DNA of 64,000 bases from Hyphomicrobiales bacterium (GTDB taxonomy: Bacteria; Pseudomonadota; Alphaproteobacteria; Rhizobiales; Xanthobacteraceae), in assembly GCA_017305715.1 (NCBI GenBank), contig JAFKKG010000012.1, positions 124,001-188,000 on the forward strand, given 5' to 3'. The notes below the pieces were generated by a model that had not been told where the DNA came from, did not search any database, and saw nothing but the letters and a program-made list of their open reading frames with translations. How positions within the stretch are numbered: position 1 is the stretch's first letter; each line of letters begins with the position of its first letter. Below, piece by piece: positions 9,464-18,563 of this stretch. The translations under genes and the position numbers were made by a program.

Positions 9464-10108
9464 CTATTCGCGCCTTAATTCGGCAAGCCGCTGCTTCCTG
9501 AGCGCCGCGAGTTCCTTGCGGTCGGTCACGAGCTCGGCGCATTCGTTCAGATCGGCGCGATCGACGCGGAACATCTTGTCGTCGGCGCCAGCCTCGAGGT
9601 CGTGCATGTTGTCTTCGTCGGGCTTCTTGCGGTCCCACACCCTGACCCGCTCCAGTTCGACGATCGCGGATTTGTCGTCCGTTGACATGGCGACAGCGAT
9701 GCCGCCGCCGTCGCAATCGACGCCGCAGCCGAGATGGATCTCGCCACCTTTCTCTTCTGCGACGACGTGATGGCAAGAACCGCCCGAGTCGAAATGGCCG
9801 CTCTTTTGGCGATATGTGACGCCAAGGTGGAACGAATAATTGATGGTGGTCGGTTCTTCCGGCGGGATTTCCGCCGTCACCAGCAGCTTCATCGCGCTGA
9901 CCTTCTGCTGAGGGTGCTGCGCCAGATGGCTTGAGCCGTAGCGGCGCACGAAGCAGGCATAAGTCTTCTGATCGTGGGGGCGGGCGAACAGCCTGGCGTC
10001 GAAGTCGTGGGCTTTCGCCTTGTCGATGCCTTCCTGGGCGTGACCGCAGCCGATGCCGGCGAAGGCGGCCAGTGCCAGTGCAAAGGCAAACAGGGAGGTA
10101 CGGTTCAT
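9464..10108 (-). CDS. Exported hypothetical protein, cysteine-containing
   Basis: I do not recognise the family. The 214-aa product starts with a clear signal peptide (MNRTSLFAFALALAAFAGIG, cleavage near GHAQ). The frame is open for 40 codons upstream, but those are arginine- and proline-rich and have no signal peptide, so the ATG at 10108 was chosen. The mature part has a SCHH and a LGCGVDCDGGG cluster that may form disulfides or bind metal. It ends in a charged helix (LVTDRKELAALRKQRLAEL). It is followed 21 bases later by the DsrE-like gene, which suggests a shared periplasmic role. Confidence 0.7.
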   Translation of the reverse strand: MNRTSLFAFALALAAFAGIGCGHAQEGIDKAKAHDFDARLFARPHDQKTYACFVRRYGSSHLAQHPQQKVSAMKLLVTAEIPPEEPTTINYSFHLGVTYRQKSGHFDSGGSCHHVVAEEKGGEIHLGCGVDCDGGGIAVAMSTDDKSAIVELERVRVWDRKKPDEDNMHDLEAGADDKMFRVDRADLNECAELVTDRKELAALRKQRLAELRRE

Positions 10109-10979
10109 GATCGTCTCGGAATAGATGACACGCCGATCGGCCGTCCGCGCGCCAAATGGGCGCGGCGCCCGCTTTGCGGGAGTGGTTCTGGGGGTTGGTC
10201 GCCGGGAGCTACAGCCGCGTTCAATCACGCCTTCTGCCTAAAAAATAGGCAGAAGGCCCATTAGTGATTCACGCTTTGCCCGCATTGTGCCTTGCACAAT
10301 AAAGTTCGGCGGGTGTCCAATTCATCGAACGAGAGAAGCCCGTCGGGCTCCGTTTCTCGCCCGGCCCAGGAGACGGCAACGATGAATCGGTCGCGACGAT
10401 GAACGCATCGGGATATCGACGAAAGTTTGAGGCCGGTCTTCGAACGATGAGCCGTCGCGCCGGAGAAATGCGCGAGGCTTTTCTGGTTCGCGTCGGCACG
10501 CACGCGATGCCCGTGCAAATGCGAACGTCGCAGGTTGTCGCAGGCGTCATAAACCCGGCACCGCGCATACGCGCATTCGTTTTTCCGGGCGGCGTCGAAC
10601 CGGAAGATGAATCCGCGAGGCTGGCGCAACTTGGCGTGATCGGAATTTCCAATCGTCCGGCTTTCGAGAAAAAGCCTGCTGCGGCAAGCGAGCGACAGCC
10701 AGGATGTGGTGCGCAGCATGGTTCATCCGGCGTCGCGGCTGCGACGCCGCGGCCGCGCGCGGCCGTTAAGGTCTCGTTCATCTATCTGACAAAGCAGTAC
10801 TTCTCCGGGTGTCGCATGTGGCAGTCCGGTGACAGCGAACGTGAATTCCATCACATTTTTCAGGGGCGGAGTCGTTTAGCATGACTATTGCATTGCGTGA
10901 TGGAGTCAGTCGCGTGTCAGATAAGCACATCTGCTGTGGGTGATTCGCGATTGGATACGCAGGGTGTTGCCGGGGCCTT
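10109..10979. other. Long gap without a convincing gene
   Basis: This stretch precedes the prkA promoter. Several frames stay open on both strands between 10261 and 10884, but they overlap one another, lack SD sites and have a low-complexity, arginine-rich make-up. The minus-strand reading contains RICTGIACVPTRTRKASR. From memory that resembles phantom frames annotated many times in Bradyrhizobium genomes, so the stretch may be a dispersed non-coding repeat. That was not checked. A perfect hairpin lies at 10229-10257. Confidence 0.5.
10229..10257. terminator. Perfect 12-bp stem with A5 loop
   Basis: The arms at 10229-10240 and 10246-10257 (GCCTTCTGCCTA and its complement) pair without mismatch around a five-base loop of A on the plus strand. 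No T run follows on either strand, so it is not a textbook intrinsic terminator. It lies 121 bases upstream of the exported hypothetical gene and could be a regulator site or a processed RNA hairpin. Confidence 0.4.
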
Positions 10980-11005
10980 GGAACTTGGGCAGCGCATCCT
11001 ACGTT
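10980..11005 (+). promoter_or_regulatory. Sigma EcfG-type (general stress) promoter of prkA
   Basis: GGAAC at 10980-10984 and CGTT at 11002-11005 are separated by 17 bases. This is an exact match to the GGAAC-N16/17-CGTT consensus of alphaproteobacterial EcfG sigma factors. It lies 28 bases before the prkA start codon, and an SD (GGAG) lies between them. It implies that prkA, the YeaH-type gene and the SpoVR gene are induced by the general stress response. Confidence 0.75.
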
Positions 11006-11032
11006 AAAGCTGAACCATGAGGAGATGAATCC

Positions 11033-12976
11033 ATGTACAACGATTCTCTGTTCAACGCGTTTGCTCGCTCCTTCGAAGCGCGAAGTCAGAGCGACATGTC
11101 GATGGCGGAATATCTGGAATCGTGTCGAAGCGATCCGCTCAGATATGCAAATGCGGCCGAACGGTTGCTAGCGGCGATCGGCGAACCTCAGATGATCGAC
11201 ACGGCCAGGGATCAACGCCTTGGCCGTATTTTTTTGAACCGCACGGTGCGCACCTATCCGGCCTTCGCCGGCTTCTACGGCATGGAAGAAACCATCGAGC
11301 GCATCGTCGGGTTTTTCCGGCACGCAGCGCAGGGCCTCGAAGAGCGCAAACAGATTCTCTATCTGCTCGGCCCCGTCGGCGGCGGCAAGTCATCGCTCGC
11401 CGAGCGGCTCAAGGCGCTGATGGAAGTTCACCCCATCTACGTGTTGAAGGCCGGTGACGAATTGAGTCCCGTCTTCGAAAGTCCGCTCAGCCTGTTCGAT
11501 CCGGAAACGCTGGGCCCGATGCTCGAGGAGAAATACGGCATTCCGCGCCGCCGCCTCAGCGGGCTGATGAGCCCGTGGTGCTACAAGCGGCTCGAATCCT
11601 TCGGCGGCGACATCTCGCAATTCCGCGTCGCCAAGATCCAGCCGTCGCGGCTGCGGCAGATCGCGGTCGCCAAGACCGAACCGGGCGATGAAAACAACCA
11701 GGACATCTCCTCGCTGGTCGGCAAGGTCGACATCCGCAAGCTGGAAACCTTCGCCCAGAACGATCCCGACGCCTACAGCTATTCCGGCGGCTTGAACCGC
11801 GCCAACCAGGGCATCCTCGAATTCGTCGAGATGTTCAAGGCGCCGATCAAGATGCTGCATCCGCTGCTGACCGCGACGCAGGAAGGCAATTATATCGGCA
11901 CCGAGAACATCGGCGCGATCCCCTTTACCGGCGTCATCCTGGCTCACTCCAACGAGTCCGAATGGCAGAGCTTCAAGACCAACAAGAACAACGAAGCCTT
12001 CATCGACCGCATCTGCGTCATCAAGGTGCCGTATTGCCTGCGGGTCACCGAAGAACAGAAGATCTACGAGAAGCTGATCCAGGGATCCGAGCTCGCCGCC
12101 GCGCCCTGCGCGCCGTCGACGCTGGAGACGCTGGCGCGCTTCTCCGTGATGTCGCGCCTGCGCCGTCACGAGAATTCGACGGTGTTCGCGAAGATGCGGG
12201 TCTATGACGGCGAAAGCCTGAAAGAGTCCGATCCGAAGGCCCGCAGCGTCCAGGAATACAAGGATGCCGCCGGCGTCGACGAAGGCATGGACGGCGTCTC
12301 GACGCGCTTTGCGTTCAAGGTGCTCGCCGCGACCTACAACCACGATACGTCCGAGGTCGGCGCCGACGCCGTTCACCTGATGTATGCGCTGGAACAGTCG
12401 ATCCGTCGCGAACAGCTTCCCGATGAGACCGAGAAGCGTTACCTCGAATTCATCAAGGCCGAGCTGGTGCCGCGCTACGCCGAATTCATCGGCAACGAGA
12501 TCCAGAAGGCCTATCTCGAATCCTATTCGGATTATGGTCAGAACCTGTTCGACCGTTACGTGGATTATGCCGACGCCTGGATCGAGGATCAGGACTTCAA
12601 GGATCCCGACACCGGCCAGTTGCTCGATCGTGAGCTGCTCAATCAGGAGCTGACCAAGATCGAGAAGCCCGCGGGAATTGCCAACCCGAAGGACTTCCGC
12701 AACGAGGTCGTCAAATTCTCGCTGCGGTCACGCGCACAGAACGGTGGCAAAAATCCGGCCTGGACCAGTTATGAAAAGGTTCGCGAGGTAATCGAAAAGC
12801 GGATATTCTCGCAAGTGGAAGATCTGCTGCCCGTCATTTCGTTCGGCTCGAAAAAGGACGGCGAAACCGAGAAGAAGCACGACGATTTCGTCGCGCGGAT
12901 GGTCGAGCGCGGTTACACCGAGCGTCAGGTCCGCCGGCTCGTCGAATGGTATATGCGTGTGAAGCAAGCCGGTTGA
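11033..12976 (+). CDS. prkA: PrkA family serine protein kinase
   Basis: At 647 aa this is a full-length PrkA (YeaG in E. coli), an AAA-type kinase acting in starvation and stress. The Walker A loop GPVGGGKSS is at about residues 113-121 with Lys119. The AAA core is followed by the conserved block with ILEFVEMFKAPIKMLHPLLTATQEGNY (read at about 262-288) and GVILAHSNESEW. The C-terminal kinase-like domain ends near residue 640. The SD GGAG lies 9 bases upstream of the ATG. It is first in a three-gene operon with the YeaH-type and SpoVR genes, a grouping conserved across proteobacteria. The EcfG-type promoter just upstream fits a stress role. Confidence 0.96.
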   Translation: MYNDSLFNAFARSFEARSQSDMSMAEYLESCRSDPLRYANAAERLLAAIGEPQMIDTARDQRLGRIFLNRTVRTYPAFAGFYGMEETIERIVGFFRHAAQGLEERKQILYLLGPVGGGKSSLAERLKALMEVHPIYVLKAGDELSPVFESPLSLFDPETLGPMLEEKYGIPRRRLSGLMSPWCYKRLESFGGDISQFRVAKIQPSRLRQIAVAKTEPGDENNQDISSLVGKVDIRKLETFAQNDPDAYSYSGGLNRANQGILEFVEMFKAPIKMLHPLLTATQEGNYIGTENIGAIPFTGVILAHSNESEWQSFKTNKNNEAFIDRICVIKVPYCLRVTEEQKIYEKLIQGSELAAAPCAPSTLETLARFSVMSRLRRHENSTVFAKMRVYDGESLKESDPKARSVQEYKDAAGVDEGMDGVSTRFAFKVLAATYNHDTSEVGADAVHLMYALEQSIRREQLPDETEKRYLEFIKAELVPRYAEFIGNEIQKAYLESYSDYGQNLFDRYVDYADAWIEDQDFKDPDTGQLLDRELLNQELTKIEKPAGIANPKDFRNEVVKFSLRSRAQNGGKNPAWTSYEKVREVIEKRIFSQVEDLLPVISFGSKKDGETEKKHDDFVARMVERGYTERQVRRLVEWYMRVKQAG

Positions 12977-12989
12977 GGCGGATGCGAAA

Positions 12990-14270
12990 GTGGTTGCCAT
13001 TCACATCGTCGACCGGCGGCTGAACCCGGGCAGCAAGAGTCTTGAGAACCGTCAGCGGTTCCTGCGCCGGGCCAAGGCGCTGGTTCAGCAGGCGGTCAAG
13101 AAATCGTCGCATGAACGGGACATCAAGGATGTCCTGGAAGGCGGCGAGGTCAGCATCCCGCTCGACGGCATGGATGAGCCGCGGTTTCGCCGTGAAGGCG
13201 GCACCCGCGACATGGTGCTTCCCGGGAACAAGAAGTTCATCGAAGGCGACATGCTGCCGCGCTCGGGTGGGGGCGGCGGCAAGGCCGGTGGCGCCGGCGA
13301 GGGGGACAGCGAGGATGCGTTCCGCTTCGTGCTGAGCCGCGAGGAGTTCGTCGACCTGTTCCTCGACGACCTCGAACTGCCCGATCTTGCCAAGCGCAAG
13401 CTTGCCGAGGTCGAGAGCGAAGGACTCCGCCGCGCCGGCTTTGCGACCTCCGGCTCGCCGGCAAACATTTCCATCAGCCGCACCGTGAGCCGCGCGATGG
13501 CGCGGCGGGTGGCGTTGCGGCGGCCGAAGCCGGACGAGATCGCGGCGCTCGAGGCCGAACTGCTGGTTTGCGACGACGAGGCGCGCCGCGCCGTATTGCT
13601 GGCCGAGATCGAAGCCCTCAAGGCCAAGGCAAAACGGATTCCGTTCATCGATCCGATTGACATCCGCTATCGGCGGTTCGAGACCACGCCGAAGCCGATC
13701 GCCCAGGCCGTGATGTTCTGCCTGATGGACGTGTCGGGTTCGATGACCGAACACATGAAGGACCTCGCCAAGCGGTTCTACACGCTGCTCTATATTTTCC
13801 TGAAGCGGCGCTATCGCCATGTCGAGATCGTCTTCATCCGGCATACCGACCGCGCCGAGGAGGTCGACGAGGATACGTTCTTCCACGGCCCGGCCTCCGG
13901 CGGCACGCTGGTGTCGAGCGCGCTGCAGGAAATGCACGAGATCGTGCGGTCGCGGTTTCGCCCCGCGGACTGGAACATCTACGCCGCGCAAGCCTCGGAC
14001 GGCGACAATTCCACCTCCGACAGCGAGGTGACCGGGCGGCTGCTGACGGAAAAAATCCTGCCGGTCTGTCAGTTCTTTGCCTATCTCGAGGTCGGCCAGG
14101 ATGCCGGTCTGACCTTCGAAATGCCGGACTCCTCGCTCTGGTCGCTCTATGAGCGGCTGCGCCTCGCCGGTGCGCCATTGTCGATGCGCAAGGTCTGCGA
14201 GCGCAGTGAAATCTTCCCGGTGTTCCACGATCTGTTCCAGCGCCGCGTACGACAGGAAAGGGCACCATGA
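12990..14270 (+). CDS. YeaH/YhbH family protein (DUF444, VWA-like)
   Basis: The 426-aa product is the usual partner of PrkA. It begins with GTG; the next ATG in this area (12982) is in another frame, and VVAIHIVDRRLNPGSKSLENR matches the normal family N terminus. A glycine-rich linker (GGGGGKAGGAGEG) lies near residue 90. At about residue 247 a MIDAS-like DVSGSMTEHMKD begins a von Willebrand A-type fold, with SGGTLVSSAL further on. The family is thought to scaffold or modulate PrkA, but its biochemical role is not settled. It starts 13 bases after prkA and overlaps the SpoVR gene by 4 bases. Confidence 0.93.
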   Translation: MVAIHIVDRRLNPGSKSLENRQRFLRRAKALVQQAVKKSSHERDIKDVLEGGEVSIPLDGMDEPRFRREGGTRDMVLPGNKKFIEGDMLPRSGGGGGKAGGAGEGDSEDAFRFVLSREEFVDLFLDDLELPDLAKRKLAEVESEGLRRAGFATSGSPANISISRTVSRAMARRVALRRPKPDEIAALEAELLVCDDEARRAVLLAEIEALKAKAKRIPFIDPIDIRYRRFETTPKPIAQAVMFCLMDVSGSMTEHMKDLAKRFYTLLYIFLKRRYRHVEIVFIRHTDRAEEVDEDTFFHGPASGGTLVSSALQEMHEIVRSRFRPADWNIYAAQASDGDNSTSDSEVTGRLLTEKILPVCQFFAYLEVGQDAGLTFEMPDSSLWSLYERLRLAGAPLSMRKVCERSEIFPVFHDLFQRRVRQERAP

Positions 14271-15805
14271 CGGGCCAACGGCTGTTTCAGGGTCCCGACT
14301 GGGATTTCCCGACGTTGCAGCGGATCCATGACGCCTGCGAGGAGATCGCGCACTCCGAACTCGGGCTCAATGTCTATCCGAACCAGATCGAGGTGATCAC
14401 GGCAGAACAGATGCTGGACGCCTATTGCTCGGTCGGGATGCCGCTGTTCTACAAGCATTGGTCGTTCGGCAAGCACTTCGCCTATCAGCAGGCTTCTTAT
14501 CGCAAGGGTCTGATGGGCCTTGCCTATGAGATCGTCATTAACTCGTCGCCGTGTATCTCCTATCTGATGGAAGAGAACACCGCGACCATGCAGACGCTGG
14601 TGATCGCGCACGCCGCCTTCGGCCACAATCATTTCTTCAAGAACAATTATCTGTTCAAGCAATGGACAGATGCCGACGGCATCCTCGATTATCTCGACTT
14701 CGCCAAGGCCTATATCGCACAGTGCGAGGACCGTCACGGCCGTCTCGCGGTCGAGCAGACGCTCGATGCCGCGCACGCGCTGATGTCGCATGGTATCAAC
14801 CGCTATCCCGGCAAGAAGCTGCCCGATCTGCGGGTCGAGGAGAAGCGGGCGGCGCAGCGCCGCCAGCACGAAGAAAGCATGTTCAACGATTTGTGGCGGA
14901 CCATTCCGACCGGGCCGGTCAAGAGTGTCCAGACGCTGAGCGCCGAGCGCCGCCGCGCGCTGCTCGGCCTGCCGCAGGAAAACCTGCTGTATTTCCTGGA
15001 AAAGACCGCGCCGCGCCTGCAGCCCTGGCAGCGCGAAGTGCTGCGCATCGTCCGGCACATCGCGCAGTATTTCTATCCGCAGAGCCAGACCAAGGTGATG
15101 AACGAGGGCACCGCGACCTATGTTCACTACCGGATCATGAACCGGCTGCACCAGCAGGGGCAGCTATCCGACGGCAATTTCCTCGAATTCCTGTCCTCGC
15201 ACACCAACGTCGTGTTCCAGCCCGATTTCGACAACAAGTACTTCTCGGGCTTCAACCCCTACGCGCTCGGCTTTGCGATGATGCAGGACATCGAGCGCAT
15301 CGTGACCAAGCCCGAGGACGAGGACCGCGAATGGTTCCCGGATATCGCCGGCAAGGGCGATACGATGGGCGTGCTGCGCGACGTCTGGGCCAATTACCGC
15401 GACGAGAGTTTTGTCAGCCAGTTCCTCTCACCGCGGCTGATGCGGCACTTCCGCATGTTCCATCTGCATGACGACCCGGCGGAGACGGCCGGCATCAAGG
15501 TCGAAGCGATCCATGATGAGCGCGGCTATCGGCGCGTGCGCCGCGCGCTGTCGAGGAGTTACGATGTCGGCTTCATCGACGCCAATATCGAAGTCGTCGA
15601 TGTCGATCTGGCCGGCGACCGGCATCTGATGCTGCGCCACACCGTGCTGAACGGCGCACAGCTCAACGATACCGATGCCAAGCGCGTGCTGCAGCACCTC
15701 GCCGACCTCTGGACCTACAACGTCTCGCTGGTCGAACAGGATACAACTGGCAAGGTGCTGAAGGAATATGTCGCCAACCCGCGAGGGCTCGCCGCGGTGG
15801 CGTAA
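14267..15805 (+). CDS. SpoVR family protein
   Basis: The product is 512 aa, the size of YcgB/SpoVR proteins. The N-terminal part has LGLNVYPNQIEVITAEQMLD and MPLFYKHWSFGK, and the middle has NEGTATYVHYRIMN, a block with conserved His and Glu residues. Bacillus SpoVR acts in spore cortex formation. In non-sporing proteobacteria the family is always found beside PrkA and YeaH and its reaction is not known. The ATGA overlap with the YeaH-type gene shows tight coupling. An imperfect hairpin just downstream (15823-15844) may end the operon. Confidence 0.95.
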   Translation: MTGQRLFQGPDWDFPTLQRIHDACEEIAHSELGLNVYPNQIEVITAEQMLDAYCSVGMPLFYKHWSFGKHFAYQQASYRKGLMGLAYEIVINSSPCISYLMEENTATMQTLVIAHAAFGHNHFFKNNYLFKQWTDADGILDYLDFAKAYIAQCEDRHGRLAVEQTLDAAHALMSHGINRYPGKKLPDLRVEEKRAAQRRQHEESMFNDLWRTIPTGPVKSVQTLSAERRRALLGLPQENLLYFLEKTAPRLQPWQREVLRIVRHIAQYFYPQSQTKVMNEGTATYVHYRIMNRLHQQGQLSDGNFLEFLSSHTNVVFQPDFDNKYFSGFNPYALGFAMMQDIERIVTKPEDEDREWFPDIAGKGDTMGVLRDVWANYRDESFVSQFLSPRLMRHFRMFHLHDDPAETAGIKVEAIHDERGYRRVRRALSRSYDVGFIDANIEVVDVDLAGDRHLMLRHTVLNGAQLNDTDAKRVLQHLADLWTYNVSLVEQDTTGKVLKEYVANPRGLAAVA

Positions 15806-15822
15806 GCGTTGCCGCGTTCTCT

Positions 15823-15844
15823 GGGGATCAGCGCGCTGACCCCG
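15823..15844. terminator. Candidate hairpin between convergent genes
   Basis: GGGGATCAGC pairs with GCTGACCCC across a short GC turn with one bulged base. It lies 18 bases after the SpoVR stop and 4 bases past the stop of the convergent GrlR-like gene. There is no clear T run. Confidence 0.35.
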
Positions 15845-15847
15845 GGA

Positions 15848-16252
15848 TCAGCGAGTGCGTGCCGGCAATTTCGGCAGTTTGTCGGGATTGAATTTCAGCA
15901 GGGGCTGGTTTTCCTTCTGAGCGTGCGCCTGTTCGCTGAAGATAAGCGTTCCCTCAAGGAGCACACCCGGGAACTGTTTCGCCGTTCCCATGTAAGTGGC
16001 GATCTTGCCGGCGCTTCTTCCCTCGAGCTTGAGTTCCAGCTCCTGGTCATCGCCGAATACGGTTGGCCGCCCGTTGGTGTGTCTTTTCGTGATGACGACC
16101 GCGGTGAATCGGTCTCCTTCGACTTCGCATGAGCCCTCATAGGTCATGACGCCGTCGCGTCCCCAGATCCGGCCATCGGCGACGTGGACGATGCCAGTGC
16201 CGTGGCCTGTCGGGGTCTTGAACCATGCCGCATAAGTGCCGTCTTTGAGCAC
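15848..16252 (-). CDS. GrlR-like small beta-barrel protein
   Basis: The 134-aa product starts MLKDGTYAAWFKTPTGHG and continues with GIVHVADGRIWGRDGVMTYEGS, GDRFTAVVITKRHTNG and a late GTAKQFPGVLLEGTL. This order is that of the GrlR fold, named for the negative regulator of type III secretion in attaching-effacing E. coli. Single-domain relatives are common in rhizobia and usually have no T3SS link. No secretion genes lie nearby here. A C-terminal extension of about 30 residues rich in Lys and Pro follows the barrel. The function is unknown. Confidence 0.7.
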   Translation of the reverse strand: MLKDGTYAAWFKTPTGHGTGIVHVADGRIWGRDGVMTYEGSCEVEGDRFTAVVITKRHTNGRPTVFGDDQELELKLEGRSAGKIATYMGTAKQFPGVLLEGTLIFSEQAHAQKENQPLLKFNPDKLPKLPARTR

Positions 16253-16352
16253 GGCCGACCCCCTTCCTCGGAATCCACAAGTAGCGGGATCATCTGCACG
16301 ACAAGGCTAACACTCCGTTAATCGCAGCTCCGTGTTCCCCAGTTTCCAAATC

Positions 16353-17228
16353 CTATTGGCGCGCCAAGTTTGCGCGTCGGGCGCTGACGGTTCGTGCCCA
16401 GACCTCGTGAAACTTCCTGGCCAGGCGCTTGTCGATATGCGGCCCGATCAGCTTTGTCATGGCAAAGTTGAGGTCATCATATTCCCCGGCGCAGACTTCG
16501 GCTCTGCCCTTGGGCAGATAGTTCTTTTCGACGACGTCGGCAAACAGCTTCTCGTCCGCCCCGTAGCCGATGCATAAGATATTGAACGCCCGCTGGGCCG
16601 GCGTCGAATGCTCATTGGAAAGTAACTGGATCGGAAGGGTGACCTGTTGTCCCGGCATCTGAAGCGAATGGTGATAAGCGGTGCCCAGGATCAATCGGCG
16701 AGCCTCGTCCTTGCCCAATTTCAGCATCACGTAGGCGGCGAACTGGTCGGCGGCGTCTTCCTCACGGCCGAGCACCGGTATTTGCAGCATGTTGAAAACC
16801 GCGTGCCCGGTTTCGTGCAGGAATATCGCGAGAACGGGACCCAGAATGGTGTCCGCCCGGGATAACCCTCCAGGGAGGTCGTGCGCCGGCGCGCTCTTCA
16901 GGATGTCCGCCAGCATCTCGTAACAGACCGTGACGACTTCATCGTTGTAGAAGGCATTTGGAGCGCCGTCGCAACCTGTGACCTTGATCGTCAGCGGGTA
17001 GGGCAGGCGGAGCGGACCGAGCAATTCTTGCAGATGTTCGAGCGCGCGACCCTGCTTCATTTGGTCATGGATCGGCTGGTGCGCCGGATTCTTCGGCGCC
17101 ACATATTCATACTGGATCTGGTTGGGCTTGCTCCGGGGAACTGCGTTGGCGTGGCCGATGGTCCAAAAGATTATTGTCGTCAGAACCGTGGCGGTCACTG
17201 CAGGTTGGTGCCTCATCATATTTCTCAA
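16353..17228 (-). CDS. DUF4344 domain metallopeptidase, exported
   Basis: The 291-aa product has a hydrophobic N-terminal signal (VTATVLTTIIFWTIGHANA). In the middle, FLHETGHAVFNMLQIPVLGREEDAADQFAAY carries an HExxH zinc site (residues about 157-161) and a downstream Glu/Asp pair, as in gluzincin-like peptidases. A CYEML block and a CAGEYDDL block add conserved cysteines. The family is DUF4344, predicted periplasmic metallopeptidases with no known substrate. It lies about 100 bases upstream of the GrlR-like gene on the same strand; a link between them is not evident. Confidence 0.85.
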   Translation of the reverse strand: MRNMMRHQPAVTATVLTTIIFWTIGHANAVPRSKPNQIQYEYVAPKNPAHQPIHDQMKQGRALEHLQELLGPLRLPYPLTIKVTGCDGAPNAFYNDEVVTVCYEMLADILKSAPAHDLPGGLSRADTILGPVLAIFLHETGHAVFNMLQIPVLGREEDAADQFAAYVMLKLGKDEARRLILGTAYHHSLQMPGQQVTLPIQLLSNEHSTPAQRAFNILCIGYGADEKLFADVVEKNYLPKGRAEVCAGEYDDLNFAMTKLIGPHIDKRLARKFHEVWARTVSARRANLARQ

Positions 17229-17436
17229 TTATGAATGGGGAAATTTGCGAGGATTCTCGATATGCCCACGGCATCGTGGGGCGACGATACCACGCCACTC
17301 GAAGTTCGGGGATAGCGGATATGATCGTTGTCAGCCGCGTGGGCGCACCAACAAATGCCCGCTTGCCAAAGCAAAGGCGCGCGCCGCCCGCCTCACGAAC
17401 AGTTCGGAATCATGACGATGGGTCGTGGTCTAGCCT

Positions 17437-17455
17437 CCGCCGCGAAAAGCGGCGG
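17437..17455 (-). terminator. GC-rich hairpin downstream of korB
   Basis: CCGCCGC (17437-17443) and GCGGCGG (17449-17455) form a 7-bp stem with a GAAAA loop, about 30 bases beyond the korB stop. It lacks a T run, so it is only a candidate end of the kor operon. Confidence 0.35.
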
Positions 17456-17484
17456 GGCCCACCGCTATCGCAGCGCGTGCAGCA

Positions 17485-18540
17485 CTAGCGCAGGCTGGCG
17501 TTGATCTTTTCCAGCGCTGACGTACCGGGGCACAAATCCTTGGCCTCCAGCCTGTTGAGCGGCGTCTCGACGGTGTCGAGATGGGCGTGCATGTCGTCGG
17601 CGTCCGGATCGACATAGAGCAACCCGGTCACCACCTGGCCCTTGGCGGCGTGTTTCTGCAGGAAGGTCATGGCACCCAGCCGGTCGTGCGGATCGTAATC
17701 CGCGTCGAGCTTGCGCAGCGCCAGCCGGGTGCCGTCGTGCTGTTCGACCACTTGTACCGTGCCCGGCGCGTAATCGACCGAGATCGCCTCGCGGCCGGTG
17801 ATGACGTCGAGACGGTTGACCGCGTCATTATGTTCGCGGACGTAGTCGAAGCTCTTGGTCGAGCCGGCGTGGTTGTTGAACGCGATACAGGGGCTGATGA
17901 CGTCGATGAACGACGCGCCCTTGTGGCGGATTGCCGCCGCAATCAGCGGCACCAGCTGGGTCTTGTCGCCGGAGAAGCTGCGCGCCACGAACGTCGCGCC
18001 GAGTTGCAGCGCGATCGCCACCAGGTCGATGGCGTTGTCGGTGTTCATCACACCCTTTTTCGACTTCGAGCCGCGGTCGGCGGTGGCCGAGAACTGGCCC
18101 TTGGTGAGGCCGTACACGCCGTTGTTCTCGACGATATAGGTCATGTTGACGCCGCGCCGGATCGAATGGGCGAACTGGCCGAAGCCGATCGAGGCAGAGT
18201 CGCCATCGCCGGAGACGCCGAGATAGATCAGGTCGCGGTTGGCGAGGTTGGCGCCGGTCAAGACCGACGGCATCCGGCCGTGCACCGAATTGAAGCCGTG
18301 CGAGTTGCCGAGGAAGTAATCCGGCGTCTTCGAGGAGCAGCCGATGCCGGAGATTTTGGCAACGCGATGCGGCTCGATCGACAGCTCGTAGCAGGCCTCG
18401 ATGATCGAGGCGGTGATCGAATCATGGCCGCAGCCGGCACACAGCGTCGAGACCTTGCCCTCGTAATCCCGGTGGGTGAAGCCGAGATCGTTCTTCGGCA
18501 GCCCGGGATGCTGGAATTTAGGCTTGGCAATATAGGTCAT
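17485..18540 (-). CDS. korB: 2-oxoacid:ferredoxin oxidoreductase beta subunit (KorB-like)
   Basis: The 351-aa subunit binds thiamine diphosphate and an iron-sulfur cluster. CAGCGH near residue 31, GIGCSS and a later SPCIAF supply the four cluster cysteines. The TPP motif runs from GDGDSASIGFGQFAHSIRRG to VENNGVYGLTKGQ. With KorA it converts 2-oxoglutarate or a similar 2-oxoacid plus CoA to the acyl-CoA, CO2 and reduced ferredoxin. The ATG at 18540 was chosen because the 35 codons before it are part of an intergenic repeat element (18564-18650). The gap to korA is 127 bases and is mostly that repeat. Confidence 0.93.
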   Translation of the reverse strand: MTYIAKPKFQHPGLPKNDLGFTHRDYEGKVSTLCAGCGHDSITASIIEACYELSIEPHRVAKISGIGCSSKTPDYFLGNSHGFNSVHGRMPSVLTGANLANRDLIYLGVSGDGDSASIGFGQFAHSIRRGVNMTYIVENNGVYGLTKGQFSATADRGSKSKKGVMNTDNAIDLVAIALQLGATFVARSFSGDKTQLVPLIAAAIRHKGASFIDVISPCIAFNNHAGSTKSFDYVREHNDAVNRLDVITGREAISVDYAPGTVQVVEQHDGTRLALRKLDADYDPHDRLGAMTFLQKHAAKGQVVTGLLYVDPDADDMHAHLDTVETPLNRLEAKDLCPGTSALEKINASLR

Positions 18541-18563
18541 GACAACACCTGCGATGCCCGCCT

